Positions 53,935-63,908 of a stretch of 64,000 nucleotides of DNA are shown here, piece by piece; the first letter of the stretch is position 1; each line of letters begins with the position of its first letter. Source of the stretch: JADCRZ01 sp965200945 (GTDB lineage: Bacteria > Bacteroidota > Bacteroidia > Chitinophagales > Chitinophagaceae); the NCBI GenBank assembly GCA_965200945.1, contig OZ241749.1, positions 1,488,001-1,552,000 of the forward strand. The letters are read 5' to 3'. The translations under genes and the position numbers were made by a program. The notes below the pieces were generated by a model that ran no database searches, was not told the DNA's origin, and was given only the letters and a program-made list of their open reading frames with translations.

Positions 53935-56121
53935 ATGAAAAACAGATTCCGCAACGCGCTTGTCTTTTTATTGTTCCTCGCCACCCTGCACGGTGCACAG
54001 GCGCAGTATCTTTTTGTAGCGACCAACGGTCACGAACAGGCGTCCGGATCGATGCAGGACCCGTTCAGCAACCTGCCGGCCGCCATCCGGAAAGCACGCC
54101 AGATGGCCGAAGCACATCAGTCAGGAAGTGGAGGCATCCATATTTTCCTGCGCAAAGGCACGTATCATATCAGGGAAACAATCGAACTGACGGAAGGCAA
54201 AACCTGGACTTCTGTTGTGCCCTTGAATATCGCTGCTTACAAGGGGGAAGAAGTGACGCTGCATGGAGGAAAGTCGGTGCCGGTAACGGCAGCTACCCGT
54301 ATCACCGATGCCGGTTTCGCGAAACGGCTGCTGCCTTCCCTGGCACAGAAGATACTGCAGATCGATCTGGCAAAGAACGGCATCACCGACCTGGGCACTT
54401 TGCGGCCAACCGGTTTTGCACATCCGTACGGGCCCGCTCCGCTGGAGCTCTTTGTGAACGGCACCCCGGGCCGCACGGCGCGGTGGCCAAACAACGGGAC
54501 GGTGCTGATCGACAAACTCATTGATTCCGGTTCGGTGCCACGCTGGGGCGATACCATCGACCGCGGCGGCAGGTTTACGTATACAGGTACCAACCGCCCC
54601 TCAAGATGGAAGGAACCGGAGAAAGCGTGGCTGTACGGCTTTTTTATGTGGGGATATGCCGATGAAACGGTCTCTCTCAAAGAGATCGACACCCTCAACC
54701 GCACCATCACCACTGCCATGCCGTCCACCTACGGATATGGTACCGGCAAACCGTGGCGGGCCTGGTATGCGCTCAACATCCCGGAAGAGATCGATACAAC
54801 GGGTGAATACTATCTTGACCGCGACAAAAAGATCCTGTATTTCTATCCGCCGGATCATTTGAAAAGCATCGATGTGTCTCTGCTGGAAGCGCCCCTGCTG
54901 GCGCTGGAGGGCGTTCAGCATGTAACGGTGTCTGGCCTCACGGTGACCTGCAGCCGCGGCATGGGTATCTACATGGAACGAACCAGGGGTGTACGCATCA
55001 AAAGGTGCACTTTTTCAAATCTGGGCATGATGGCCATCAGCATGGGCAAAGGCGTTACGCCGTTCGATCAGTACAAACCTGGCGGCAGCGGCGTACCGGC
55101 TGCGCGCCTGGTTGGAAGCCTGGTGCAGTATGTGTACGACAACAGCACGTTCGACCGGGAAGGCGGTTTCAACAACGGCATCGAAGACTGCGAAGTGTTT
55201 CAGACCGGCGCAGGGGGTATCTTCCTGAGCGGCGGCAACCGGGTTACACTGGAACCGGGCAACAGCTATGTGCAGAATTGTGTTGTGCACGATTTCAACC
55301 GGCTTGAGCGGACGCACCGGCCCGGCATCTGGATCGCGGGCGTAGGCAACCGCATCACCCATTCGGAAGTGTACAACGCGCCCTCGCTGGGTGTGCTGCT
55401 GCATGGCAACGATCACCTGTTCGAGTACAACAACCTGCACGATGTGGCGCGGGAGGTAGACGACATGGGCGCGTTTTATTATGGCCGCGATCCGTCGGAA
55501 CAGGGCAACGTGATCCGCAACAATTATTTTCACGACATCGGCAGCCGGCACCGCACGATGGCCATCTACCACGACGACGGCGCCTGCGCCATGACGGTGT
55601 ACAACAATGTCTTTTACAAAGCAGGGCTCATCGCGGGTTTCATCGGCGGCGGACAAGACAACAAATATTACAACAACATTTTTATCGACACCCGTTTCGC
55701 ATCCCACATCGACGACCGGCTGAACGACTGGGCCACGGCCATGCTCGACTCCAACGGGCTTTTCCGCAAGCGGCTGCAGGCCGTCCATTTCGACCAGCCG
55801 CCCTATGCCACCCGCTATCCCCGGCTCGTCAGCTATTTCACCGATCACCCCGAAATACCCAAACGCGACACCTTCACACACAATGTGCTCGTCAACATCG
55901 GCACCCCCACCGAGGTACCCGTAAAACGTTCCAAAGCAGGCCAGTACCTGGTCTTCTCTCCCGCCAACAACCTGATCCTCCAATCCGATCCGGGCTTCGT
56001 CTCCTACGAAACCAAAGATTTCCGCCTGAAGCCCACTTCCGAAGTGTACCAAAAGCTACCGGCCTTCCGGCCCATTCCGTTTGAACTGATGGGCTACAGA
56101 AAAAAGAAGCGGGAAAAATGA
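53935..56121 (+). CDS. Secreted right-handed parallel beta-helix protein
   Basis: A 728-residue protein with signal peptide (KNRFRNALVFLLFLATLHGA, ending QAQ). NGHEQASGSMQDPFSNLPAA opens a pectate-lyase-like beta-helix. Helix rungs carry Asn/Gly-rich turns: GVQHVTVSGLTVTCSRGMGI, FNNGIEDCEVFQTGAGGIFL, NRITHSEVYNAPSLGVLLHG, HDVAREVDDMGAFYYGRDPS, NVIRNNYFHDIGSR. This architecture includes polysaccharide lyases and GH families that carry a beta-helix; no family could be fixed. Probably co-transcribed with the preceding gene. Confidence 0.75.
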   Translation: MKNRFRNALVFLLFLATLHGAQAQYLFVATNGHEQASGSMQDPFSNLPAAIRKARQMAEAHQSGSGGIHIFLRKGTYHIRETIELTEGKTWTSVVPLNIAAYKGEEVTLHGGKSVPVTAATRITDAGFAKRLLPSLAQKILQIDLAKNGITDLGTLRPTGFAHPYGPAPLELFVNGTPGRTARWPNNGTVLIDKLIDSGSVPRWGDTIDRGGRFTYTGTNRPSRWKEPEKAWLYGFFMWGYADETVSLKEIDTLNRTITTAMPSTYGYGTGKPWRAWYALNIPEEIDTTGEYYLDRDKKILYFYPPDHLKSIDVSLLEAPLLALEGVQHVTVSGLTVTCSRGMGIYMERTRGVRIKRCTFSNLGMMAISMGKGVTPFDQYKPGGSGVPAARLVGSLVQYVYDNSTFDREGGFNNGIEDCEVFQTGAGGIFLSGGNRVTLEPGNSYVQNCVVHDFNRLERTHRPGIWIAGVGNRITHSEVYNAPSLGVLLHGNDHLFEYNNLHDVAREVDDMGAFYYGRDPSEQGNVIRNNYFHDIGSRHRTMAIYHDDGACAMTVYNNVFYKAGLIAGFIGGGQDNKYYNNIFIDTRFASHIDDRLNDWATAMLDSNGLFRKRLQAVHFDQPPYATRYPRLVSYFTDHPEIPKRDTFTHNVLVNIGTPTEVPVKRSKAGQYLVFSPANNLILQSDPGFVSYETKDFRLKPTSEVYQKLPAFRPIPFELMGYRKKKREK

Positions 56122-56344
56122 TTGGAAGAAATTTGGAGTATCGAATTTTTCTGGCAGAGGATGTTCCGAACCACTATTCAGAGATCGAGAGATGCTTTTA
56201 TTTTAGCTGCTCGCCTGATGATGCCTGCGTCCCCGTTCACGACGGCGTGCCACGGGTGTAACCGTTACGCGCCAAGCCGGTCAGGCAATGCGAAGCGATC
56301 ATGAACCCCGAACCCTGCCACACCGCGGCAGCTTCCTCGGCTCC

Positions 56345-56602
56345 TCCCCCCGGCCTTTGAAATGGGGCGTGAAGAAATTTACGGAATGGAGCGAGACCAA
56401 ATGGCCTGCCGCAGGCGGCTATTTGGTGCAACGGACACGCACGGCTTTATTCTACTGCTCCTTCATGCAATGGCCCATACCCCTACCACTGCTGAATGAA
56501 ACCATGTCCGTTGCCCGCGCAATGCAGTAAATTTTAGCCCCATTTCAAAAGCCTTGCATTTTTTGGTACTTTTTGTTGCAAAACAAAAAGTACACATCGA
56601 CC
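56345..56602 (+). repeat. ~258-bp interspersed intergenic repeat, copy B
   Basis: Matches 35477-35735 in the same orientation, about 92% identical by eye. The terminal hairpin (56566-56593: GTACTTTTTGTT, GCAA loop, AACAAAAAGTAC) is unchanged between copies although the middle has diverged, which points to selection on, or recent spread by, that end. Confidence 0.85.
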
Positions 56603-56643
56603 TCCCAACTTGCCAAGATAGTTGAATCTTCTGCCAACTGCTG

Positions 56644-56659
56644 CCAGAGCAGGCTCTGG
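56644..56659. promoter_or_regulatory. Palindrome in the susC leader
   Basis: CCAGAGC and GCTCTGG flank a two-base AG centre. It lies ~120 bases before the susC start and could be an operator or small hairpin. Confidence 0.35.
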
Positions 56660-56780
56660 GAATTGTCGTTTCTTGCAGGGGTGTTGTATGTCCCTCGTAT
56701 CTGGCAGATCCATTCTTCTCGTACAGTCAGACGTATAAGTTGCGCCTCGTTTTCAAAAACAGCTTTCAATCCCAAAACAA

Positions 56781-59700
56781 GTGAATATGCAAAAAAAGCA
56801 ATCGTTTTGTAACCTGCTTTTCGTAAAAAAAATGGAGGGGTGGTGTTTGTACATCCTGCTGCTCACGCTGGCTGCTGTATGGCAGGCCCCTGTGTATGCC
56901 CAGCAGGTGGTCACCGTCACCGGCAAGGTCACTGACGGCAACGGACAACCGGTTTCCGGGGTGTCGGTGGTAAGCGGTGGCGCTGCGGGTACAAGCACGG
57001 GACAGTCGGGCGAATACTCCGTGCGTGCACGCACCACTGGCAACATCACGTTTACTTCGGTAGGTTATGAAACACAGACCGTCGCCGTCAATGGCCGCAC
57101 GCAGCTGGATGTAACCCTGCGCCAAAGCACCGCACAGCTCAACGATGTGGTGGTGGTGGGCTATGGCACCCAGAAACGCAAAGACCTCACCGGCGCCATC
57201 ACCACCGTTAAGATCGAAGGCTCGCCTAAATCGGCCGTTCCCTTCGTGAACCCGCTAGAGGCCATCCAGGGTACCGCCGGCATCAACGTAGGCCCGTCAA
57301 CCAGTGCAGGCGCCAGTCCGAACATCGTGGTGCGCGGACAGAACTCGATCAATGCCTCCACGAGCCCGCTCATTGTGCTCGACGGCGTCATCTTCAACGG
57401 CAACCTCAACGAGATCAACATGAACGATGTGGCCACCTTTGATGTGCTCAAAGATGCAAGCTCGGCCGCCATCTACGGATCGCGTTCCGCCAACGGCGTT
57501 GTGATCATTACTACCAAGCGCGGGCGCTCCGAAAAACCGGTGATCAACTTCAACACCTACTACGGCATACAGAACTGGACGCGCATCCCGGATATGAGAA
57601 CGGGCACTGATTTCGTGCAATGGAGAAAAGACAACCTTTCCATCCGCGGCACCGACATCAGCGATCTCACAAAAGTGTTCTCGCCGCTCGAGCTGAAGGC
57701 GTACAATGAAGGACATACACTCAACTGGTTCGATGAGGTGAGCCAGTATGCGCCGATCCGGAATTATGAAATGTCTGTCTCAGGCCGCACCAAGAACCTC
57801 AACTACTATTTTTCCGGCGGCTATCTCAACCAGAAAGGTGTGCTGGCCAACGACAATTTCAAGAAGCCGAACCTCACCATCAAGCTTGAAAACAACATCA
57901 CCGACTGGCTCTCCTACGGTTTCAACGGGTACTATTCATACCGCGACTATTCCGGAACTTCGCCCGATATGTACATGGCCACTTACATGACACCCTACAG
58001 CTACCGCTACCTCGACGGCACCAACAATTCGGTGCTGCAGCGTTTTCCGGCCGGTAACACGTCGCTGTACAACCCGTACTGGGGCAACGTGAACCTCTCG
58101 CAGCCCGGGTATTATGACGACGACCTGGAAAAATATACCAGCACACGGGGTACCGGTTTTGTGAACGTGAAGATCCCCTACATTCCCGGACTCAATTTCA
58201 GGTTCGATGTTACAGGAAGCCGCGCTACTACCGACCGCGCCTATTTCCACCATGAATTCGGCGAAGCGAATACCCTGGTAGCGACCGAGGTCAGCAACCC
58301 GTCACAGTTCCTCGCCAAGGCCAACGGTTACCAGATCAACGCCAACAGCAACACCTGGCTGATCAACAACCTGCTCACCTATACGAAATCGTTCGGCGAT
58401 CATAACTTCGACGTACTGGCCGGTTACACGCGCGACAACTACTCGCTGAAGACCGTCCGCTTCAACGGATCCAATTTCGCCAGCATCGGCACCACGGTGC
58501 TGGGCTATAACGCCCTCCAGTATGCGACCACACAAACCGGTACCACCAACTACGCGCAGTATTCGAATGTGGGTTACATCGGCCGGTTCAACTACAATTA
58601 CAAACAACGCTATTACGCCACCTTCAACATCCGTCGCGACGGCTACTCGGCCTTTGCCGACGGGCATAAGTTCGGCAACTTCCCCGGCGGCTCGGTGGCC
58701 TGGGCCATCAGTGAAGAAGATTTTATGAAGAGCATCCCCTGGATCAACTTCCTCAAGATCAGGGCTTCTTATGGCCAAACAGGTAACCAGGGCATCGATC
58801 CGTACGCCACGCAAGCCAGTGTAGACCTGGGGTATACCGTCTTTGGCAGCACCAGCACCGCCTACACCATCCCTTCCACCCTCGGCAACAAATCGCTGTC
58901 GTGGGAGAAAACGGCTGCAAAAAACCTGGGGTTTGATTTTACCCTCTTCAAGAGCCGGCTGTCCGGTAACATCGATGTGTACATGAGCAAGACCACCGAT
59001 CAGCTCCTGCTGCGCAGTCTGCCCGCCTTTACCGGCTATGCCTCCGTGAACACCAACATCGGCGAAGTGCACAACCGCGGCATCGAGATCACCCTCAACT
59101 CCGTGAACATCAAGGCAGCCGGCGGGTTCAAATGGGAAACCGGTCTCAGCTTCTGGATGAACCGCAATAAGCTTGTGCACCTGTACGGGCTCGATGCCAA
59201 CGGCGACGGCAAAGAAGATGACGACCTGGGCAACAGCCTCTTCATCGGCAAATCGCTCGGTGCCATTTATGATTACACCGTCGATGGCGTGGTGCAGAGC
59301 ACCGACCTCGACTACATCAACAAATTCAAAAGTGCGTCCGGCACACCGATTTTCCAGGCCGGCGACCTGAAAATAAGGGACATCAACAACGACGGCGTGA
59401 TCAATGCTTCCGACCGTTCGGTGATTGGCTATGCGAAGGAAAACTTCAACGTCAACCTCTCGAACACGTTCAGCTATAGAAATTTCTCGCTTTACTTCAG
59501 CATCAACTCGATCGTAGGTGGTGGCAAAGACAATTTCTTTATGTCTACCAACATCCGCAGCCTCGATCCCGGAGCCGTACTGCCAACCAGCGCCAACTGG
59601 CTGAACCTCCCTTACTGGATGCCCGGTCATGAAAACAGCCAATACCCGAGACCGAACTACGCCAATCCATTTGGGTACGGGTTCTACCAGTCCCGGACCT

Positions 59701-59945
59701 TTGCACGCCTACAGAACATGGCGTTCAGCTACAACCTGCCGGCTGCCTTGCTGCAGAAGCTGCATGTCGATAACATGCGTGCCTACATCAGCGGCACCAA
59801 CCTGCTGACTCTCACCGGCTGGACGGGCCTCGACCCCGCCAACGGCGCACAGATCGGCGGCAATGGCGGCTCTACCAACACCACGGTAAACCAGTCGCTG
59901 CCGCTGATGCGCACCATTTCCTTTGGCATCAACTTAGGCTTCTAA
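56781..59945 (+). CDS. SusC/RagA-type TonB-dependent receptor (no STN domain)
   Basis: A 1,054-residue outer-membrane transporter. Signal peptide region around MEGWCLYILLLTLAAVWQAP (a later ATG at 56832 is also possible as start). A carboxypeptidase-regulatory-like domain follows (~45-125; VTGKVTDGNGQPVSGVSVV), then the plug (VVVVGYGTQKRKDLTGAITT, FDVLKDASSAAIYGSRSANG) and the barrel ending LMRTISFGINLGF. It lacks the STN domain of the first SusC, so it is not expected to signal to a FecR protein. The AraC regulator is a better candidate for control. SusD follows after 16 bases. Confidence 0.95.
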   Translation: MNMQKKQSFCNLLFVKKMEGWCLYILLLTLAAVWQAPVYAQQVVTVTGKVTDGNGQPVSGVSVVSGGAAGTSTGQSGEYSVRARTTGNITFTSVGYETQTVAVNGRTQLDVTLRQSTAQLNDVVVVGYGTQKRKDLTGAITTVKIEGSPKSAVPFVNPLEAIQGTAGINVGPSTSAGASPNIVVRGQNSINASTSPLIVLDGVIFNGNLNEINMNDVATFDVLKDASSAAIYGSRSANGVVIITTKRGRSEKPVINFNTYYGIQNWTRIPDMRTGTDFVQWRKDNLSIRGTDISDLTKVFSPLELKAYNEGHTLNWFDEVSQYAPIRNYEMSVSGRTKNLNYYFSGGYLNQKGVLANDNFKKPNLTIKLENNITDWLSYGFNGYYSYRDYSGTSPDMYMATYMTPYSYRYLDGTNNSVLQRFPAGNTSLYNPYWGNVNLSQPGYYDDDLEKYTSTRGTGFVNVKIPYIPGLNFRFDVTGSRATTDRAYFHHEFGEANTLVATEVSNPSQFLAKANGYQINANSNTWLINNLLTYTKSFGDHNFDVLAGYTRDNYSLKTVRFNGSNFASIGTTVLGYNALQYATTQTGTTNYAQYSNVGYIGRFNYNYKQRYYATFNIRRDGYSAFADGHKFGNFPGGSVAWAISEEDFMKSIPWINFLKIRASYGQTGNQGIDPYATQASVDLGYTVFGSTSTAYTIPSTLGNKSLSWEKTAAKNLGFDFTLFKSRLSGNIDVYMSKTTDQLLLRSLPAFTGYASVNTNIGEVHNRGIEITLNSVNIKAAGGFKWETGLSFWMNRNKLVHLYGLDANGDGKEDDDLGNSLFIGKSLGAIYDYTVDGVVQSTDLDYINKFKSASGTPIFQAGDLKIRDINNDGVINASDRSVIGYAKENFNVNLSNTFSYRNFSLYFSINSIVGGGKDNFFMSTNIRSLDPGAVLPTSANWLNLPYWMPGHENSQYPRPNYANPFGYGFYQSRTFARLQNMAFSYNLPAALLQKLHVDNMRAYISGTNLLTLTGWTGLDPANGAQIGGNGGSTNTTVNQSLPLMRTISFGINLGF

Positions 59946-59961
59946 CCAAAAAAAACGAACG

Positions 59962-61605
59962 ATGAAATCGACAAAACATATGCTGGCCGTCTGCACCGGG
60001 CTGATCCTCATCCTGGCTTCCTGCAAACGCGACAGTGAGTTCCTCAAGGAAGTACAGAAAGACAAGCTGAACACGGCAAACGCTTTTCTCAGCAAGGCCC
60101 AGTTCGATGAGCTGAGTGCCTCGATGTACCGCAGTGTACAGCTTTTTTACAATTCAGCCGATGGGAACAAGGATGGCTGGATACTGGGACTCGGCACCGA
60201 TGTGTGCTTCGACCCACGCGACAACACCACCAAATACAACAACTGGGGACTGGTGAATTCAGTTGACAATTATTCCGGCGACTGGTTCACCTGGCAGTAT
60301 ACGATCATCAAAGTTGCCAATACCATCATTTCCGGAGCTGAGAACCCCGCGGTAAAGTGGGCTTCCGATGCCGACAAGCAGGCCAGCATCGCGGAAGGCC
60401 GTTTTTTCCGCGGCTTTGCGTACCGCAACCTCGCCAACGTGTTTGGAGGCGTACCCATCCTCGACAAACCGGTTACCGAAGCCAAAGTGGATTTTACCCG
60501 CAATACCCGTCAGGAATGCTACACATTTGCAAAAGCCGACCTGGAGTTTGCCCGTACCAATCTCCCGCTGACCACAACCAGTCAGGGCCGGGTGGTACGC
60601 GCGGTAGCGGATCATTTTCTGAGCGAGGTAAATATTTCCCTGAAAGATTATGACGGCGCTGTGGCCGCCGCCACCCGTGTGATCGATGGAACCGATGGAT
60701 CCTACTCTTTGGTGAAAGCCAGGTTCGGCGCCCGGAGTACGGAAGCCGACAAGAACTATTATTACGATCTCTTTGTAATGGGCAACCAGAACCGGCAGAC
60801 CGGCAACAGCGAAGGCCTCTGGGTGGCACAGTTCGAGATCGGGGCTACCGGTGCGGTTGTGCTGGGTGGAGTGCCGAATTTCAACCGTCCGCTGATCGAA
60901 CGCATGATGTGGTGCAATTTCTGGGGACTGGCCAAGATCGGCTATACATCGGGGGTAGCCGTAGATTCAACGGGCAGGGGCGTTGGTTTTGTTCGCCCGA
61001 CCAATTATTCCAACTATACCATCTGGAACAACAGCGGCAGCGACATCCGCAACAGCGAAACGAATATCAAGCGGAACTATTATTTCGGTGCGAATGTCGG
61101 CAACTTTAAAAAAGGCGACCTGATCCCCAAATCTTTCCTGACCGTTCGCGACGACACGATGATCTATGTGTATCCAAACTGGCAGAAGTTCGGGACCGAC
61201 AAACACATCAACGCCCAGCCGGACAATGGATATGTCAGGGATTTTTATGTGGCTCGTCTGCCGGAGACGTACTTCCTGCGGGCAGAGGCTTACCTGGCCA
61301 AAAACCAGAAAGACCTGGCGGCAGCTGATCTGAACGTGGTCAGAAGCCGGGCCAATGCCACACCGGTGAACCCGGCCGATGTTACGATCGACTATATCCT
61401 GGATGAGCGTGCCCGTGAATTGTTTGGAGAGGAATTCCGCATCCTGACGCTGGGACGGCTGGGACTGATCTACGACCGTACCAAACGCTTCGGCTACGAT
61501 GCGTCACAGGCTTCGGTTCAGCAGTTCAACAACCTGCTGCCGATCCCGCAAACCACCATCGACCGCAACGTAGGTGCCAAGATCGAACAGAACCCGGGGT
61601 ATTGA
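59962..61605 (+). CDS. SusD/RagB family outer-membrane glycan-binding lipoprotein (locus 2)
   Basis: A 547-residue lipoprotein with lipobox signal (KHMLAVCTGLILILASCKRD). Family features: AEGRFFRGFAYRNLANVFGG, VPILDKPVTEAKVDFTRNTR, LPETYFLRAEAYLAKNQKDL, AADLNVVRSRANATPV, ILDERARELFGEEFRILTLG and a final LLPIPQTTIDRNVGAKIEQN. It forms the lid over the SusC encoded just upstream and binds its glycan at the surface. Confidence 0.96.
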   Translation: MKSTKHMLAVCTGLILILASCKRDSEFLKEVQKDKLNTANAFLSKAQFDELSASMYRSVQLFYNSADGNKDGWILGLGTDVCFDPRDNTTKYNNWGLVNSVDNYSGDWFTWQYTIIKVANTIISGAENPAVKWASDADKQASIAEGRFFRGFAYRNLANVFGGVPILDKPVTEAKVDFTRNTRQECYTFAKADLEFARTNLPLTTTSQGRVVRAVADHFLSEVNISLKDYDGAVAAATRVIDGTDGSYSLVKARFGARSTEADKNYYYDLFVMGNQNRQTGNSEGLWVAQFEIGATGAVVLGGVPNFNRPLIERMMWCNFWGLAKIGYTSGVAVDSTGRGVGFVRPTNYSNYTIWNNSGSDIRNSETNIKRNYYFGANVGNFKKGDLIPKSFLTVRDDTMIYVYPNWQKFGTDKHINAQPDNGYVRDFYVARLPETYFLRAEAYLAKNQKDLAAADLNVVRSRANATPVNPADVTIDYILDERARELFGEEFRILTLGRLGLIYDRTKRFGYDASQASVQQFNNLLPIPQTTIDRNVGAKIEQNPGY

Positions 61606-61697
61606 TGAATGTGGGAAATTAGATTCCTGGTGCGTGATGTGGCTGGTGCTACCTTCCTATTTTTGTCTCTTTATACCATAGAACCCATTTGATCCGT

Positions 61698-63908
61698 ATG
61701 AAGAAAACGGCTTTACTCCTTCTTGCCTCTTCCCTCTCCCTGTTTGCGGTAAGCCAGAAGGCTCCCAAACCCTATGTTCCCGTTTCCAGACAGGATCAGC
61801 AGAAGATCGACAAGCTGCTGTTGGAGATGACGACGGAAGAGAAAGCGCAGCAGCTGGGTTCGTTTTATCCCAACGGCAACACCCGGCTCAACATTCCGCA
61901 TTTACAGGCGGGCGAATGCCTGCACGGGGTAGTGGCTACGGGCGCCACTTCGTTTCCACAGGCCATAGCCCTGGGAAGCTCCTGGGATACGGCGCTGGTA
62001 GAACGCGTGTCTACGGTGATTGCGGAAGAAGCACGTGCGTTGGGCATCCAGCATGTTTATACGCCGATGCTGGGCGTAGTACGCGACGCACGCTGGGGAC
62101 GTTTCGAAGAAGCCTATGGAGAAGATCCTTATCTCGTCAGCCGCATCGGCGTGGCCTTTATCAACGGCCTGCAGGGACGCGGAAGCCAGCGTTTCGATCG
62201 CAACCATGTAATGTCTACCGCCAAACATTTTGTGGGCGACGGCGAGCCGCTGCTCGGCGCCAACGGTGCGGCGGTGGAGATATCCCTGCGGTCGCTGCAC
62301 GAAATTCACCTGGCGCCTTTCCAGGCGGCGGTGCAGGATGCAGGCGTTGCAGCCATCATGCCGGCCCATCACAGCCTGAACGGCGTGCCTTGTCACGTCA
62401 ATACCTATACGCTGAACGATGTGCTTCGGAAAGAATTCGGTTTCGACGGACTGGTTGTATCCGACAACAATGATATCCGCTGGGTGGCCGACCGGTTCCA
62501 TATCACCGATAGCAGGCCCGAGCTCATCAAAATGGCGCTGACCGCGGGCGTGCATACCGAACTGGCTTTTAAACAGGGCTGGACGGGCCAGCGCATGTAC
62601 GGGGCCGCACTGGTGAACGGGGTAACCAAGGGGCAGATCCCGGTGAGCCTGCTGAACAACGCTGTCAGGAAAGTGCTCGAATTTAAAATGCTGCTCAAAC
62701 TGCAGGAGGATGAAGTGACCGCACCCGCCAACATCACCCTAGAAAAGGCCAGCGAAAAAACTGCGGACCAGTCGGACGTGTTCTTTTCCGAGATCAGTGG
62801 CTCGCTCGCCCATGCGCGCAAGGATTACCGCTCAGTGCTCAGCAACCCGGCACACGACTCCCTCGCCTACGAAGCTGCCGCGCGGTCAATCATCCTGCTC
62901 AAAAACGATCATATTCTTCCGCTCGACAGAAGCAGGATAAAGACCATTGCCGTGATCGGGCCCAATGCCGACACCACCCGGCTTGGAACCTACTCTACCC
63001 AGCTTCCCAAGTATTTTGTTACGGTCCGGCAGGGCTTAGAAAAGATTGCCGGAAGCGACATCAAAGTAGTGTACGCGAAGGGGTGCAACATTCAATCCAC
63101 GGCCAATGAAGAGCGGATCATGCAAGCGGTGGAAACGGCCAGGCAGGCCGATGTCAGCATTGTAGTGCTGGGCGATGATGAGAAAAGCATCATGGAAAAT
63201 GTAGACCGCGATGATATCACGCTACCCGGCCAGCAGGAGCAGCTGCTCGAAGCGGTGGCTGCAACAGGCAAACCGGTCATCCTGGTGCTGCTCCATGGCA
63301 GACCCGCCGCCATTCAATGGGCCAAGGATCATGTAAATGCCATTGTGGACGGGTGGTTCCTCGGACAGGAAACAGGCACTGTGGTGGCTCAGACCCTTTT
63401 CGGGATGATCGATCCTGCAGGCAAGCTAACAGTCACGTACCCCCGCAATGTAGGGCAGGTGCCGGCATTTTACAATGCGCTGGCACCAGGTCGGCCCCGC
63501 CAGCTGTGGAATGCTTCGTATGATGCTACCTACCCGTTCGGGTTCGGGCTCAGTTACACCACTTTTTCGTATTCGGATGTTCACCTTACCAGGGCCACCA
63601 TGATGAAAGGGGATACCGCCTACGCCGAGGTCACGGTCACCAATACCGGCAAACGTGCCGGCGACGAGATCGTACAGCTCTATGTTCATGACGAGGTCAG
63701 TTCGCTGGTACGTCCGGAAAAAGAATTGAAAGGCTTTACCCGCATCGCCCTGCAACCGGGCCAGAGCAAAAAAGTTTCCCTGCCCGTCAGCGCCCGTGCG
63801 CTCCAATTCTGGAAAGACGGCCAATGGATCACCGAACCCGGCTACTTCACCATCCTGATGGGCAGCAGTTCCGTTGAGCTGAAGAGTACGCGATTATTGG
63901 TGAAGTGA
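61698..63908 (+). CDS. GH3 family beta-glycosidase
   Basis: A 736-residue periplasmic GH3 enzyme with signal peptide (MKKTALLLLASSLSLFAVSQ; ATG at 61698 preferred to a TTG nine bases upstream). N-terminal barrel with MSTAKHFVGDGE and the nucleophile Asp in FGFDGLVVSDNNDIRWV; the alpha/beta sandwich domain has VVLGDDEKSIMENVDRDDI and GWFLGQETGTVVAQTLFG; the C-terminal fibronectin III-like domain contains YPFGFGLSYTTFSYSDV and ITVTNTGKRAGDEIVQLYV-like VTVTNTGKRAGDEIVQLYVH. It would release terminal beta-linked glucose, xylose or related sugars. Downstream 92 bp of the window hold no gene. Confidence 0.95.
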   Translation: MKKTALLLLASSLSLFAVSQKAPKPYVPVSRQDQQKIDKLLLEMTTEEKAQQLGSFYPNGNTRLNIPHLQAGECLHGVVATGATSFPQAIALGSSWDTALVERVSTVIAEEARALGIQHVYTPMLGVVRDARWGRFEEAYGEDPYLVSRIGVAFINGLQGRGSQRFDRNHVMSTAKHFVGDGEPLLGANGAAVEISLRSLHEIHLAPFQAAVQDAGVAAIMPAHHSLNGVPCHVNTYTLNDVLRKEFGFDGLVVSDNNDIRWVADRFHITDSRPELIKMALTAGVHTELAFKQGWTGQRMYGAALVNGVTKGQIPVSLLNNAVRKVLEFKMLLKLQEDEVTAPANITLEKASEKTADQSDVFFSEISGSLAHARKDYRSVLSNPAHDSLAYEAAARSIILLKNDHILPLDRSRIKTIAVIGPNADTTRLGTYSTQLPKYFVTVRQGLEKIAGSDIKVVYAKGCNIQSTANEERIMQAVETARQADVSIVVLGDDEKSIMENVDRDDITLPGQQEQLLEAVAATGKPVILVLLHGRPAAIQWAKDHVNAIVDGWFLGQETGTVVAQTLFGMIDPAGKLTVTYPRNVGQVPAFYNALAPGRPRQLWNASYDATYPFGFGLSYTTFSYSDVHLTRATMMKGDTAYAEVTVTNTGKRAGDEIVQLYVHDEVSSLVRPEKELKGFTRIALQPGQSKKVSLPVSARALQFWKDGQWITEPGYFTILMGSSSVELKSTRLLVK

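Larger units (their letters stand above)
56122..56780. other. Repeat-rich region upstream of locus-2 susC
   Basis: No real gene is seen in 659 bp. It carries copy B of the ~258-bp repeat (56345-56602) and, beyond it, a leader of ~180 bases with a short palindrome (56644-56659). Any promoter for susC must lie in or after the repeat. Confidence 0.65.

Noticed and set aside
58302..59642. 446-codon minus-strand reading frame inside susC of locus 2
   Set aside because: Antisense to conserved SusC barrel sequence.
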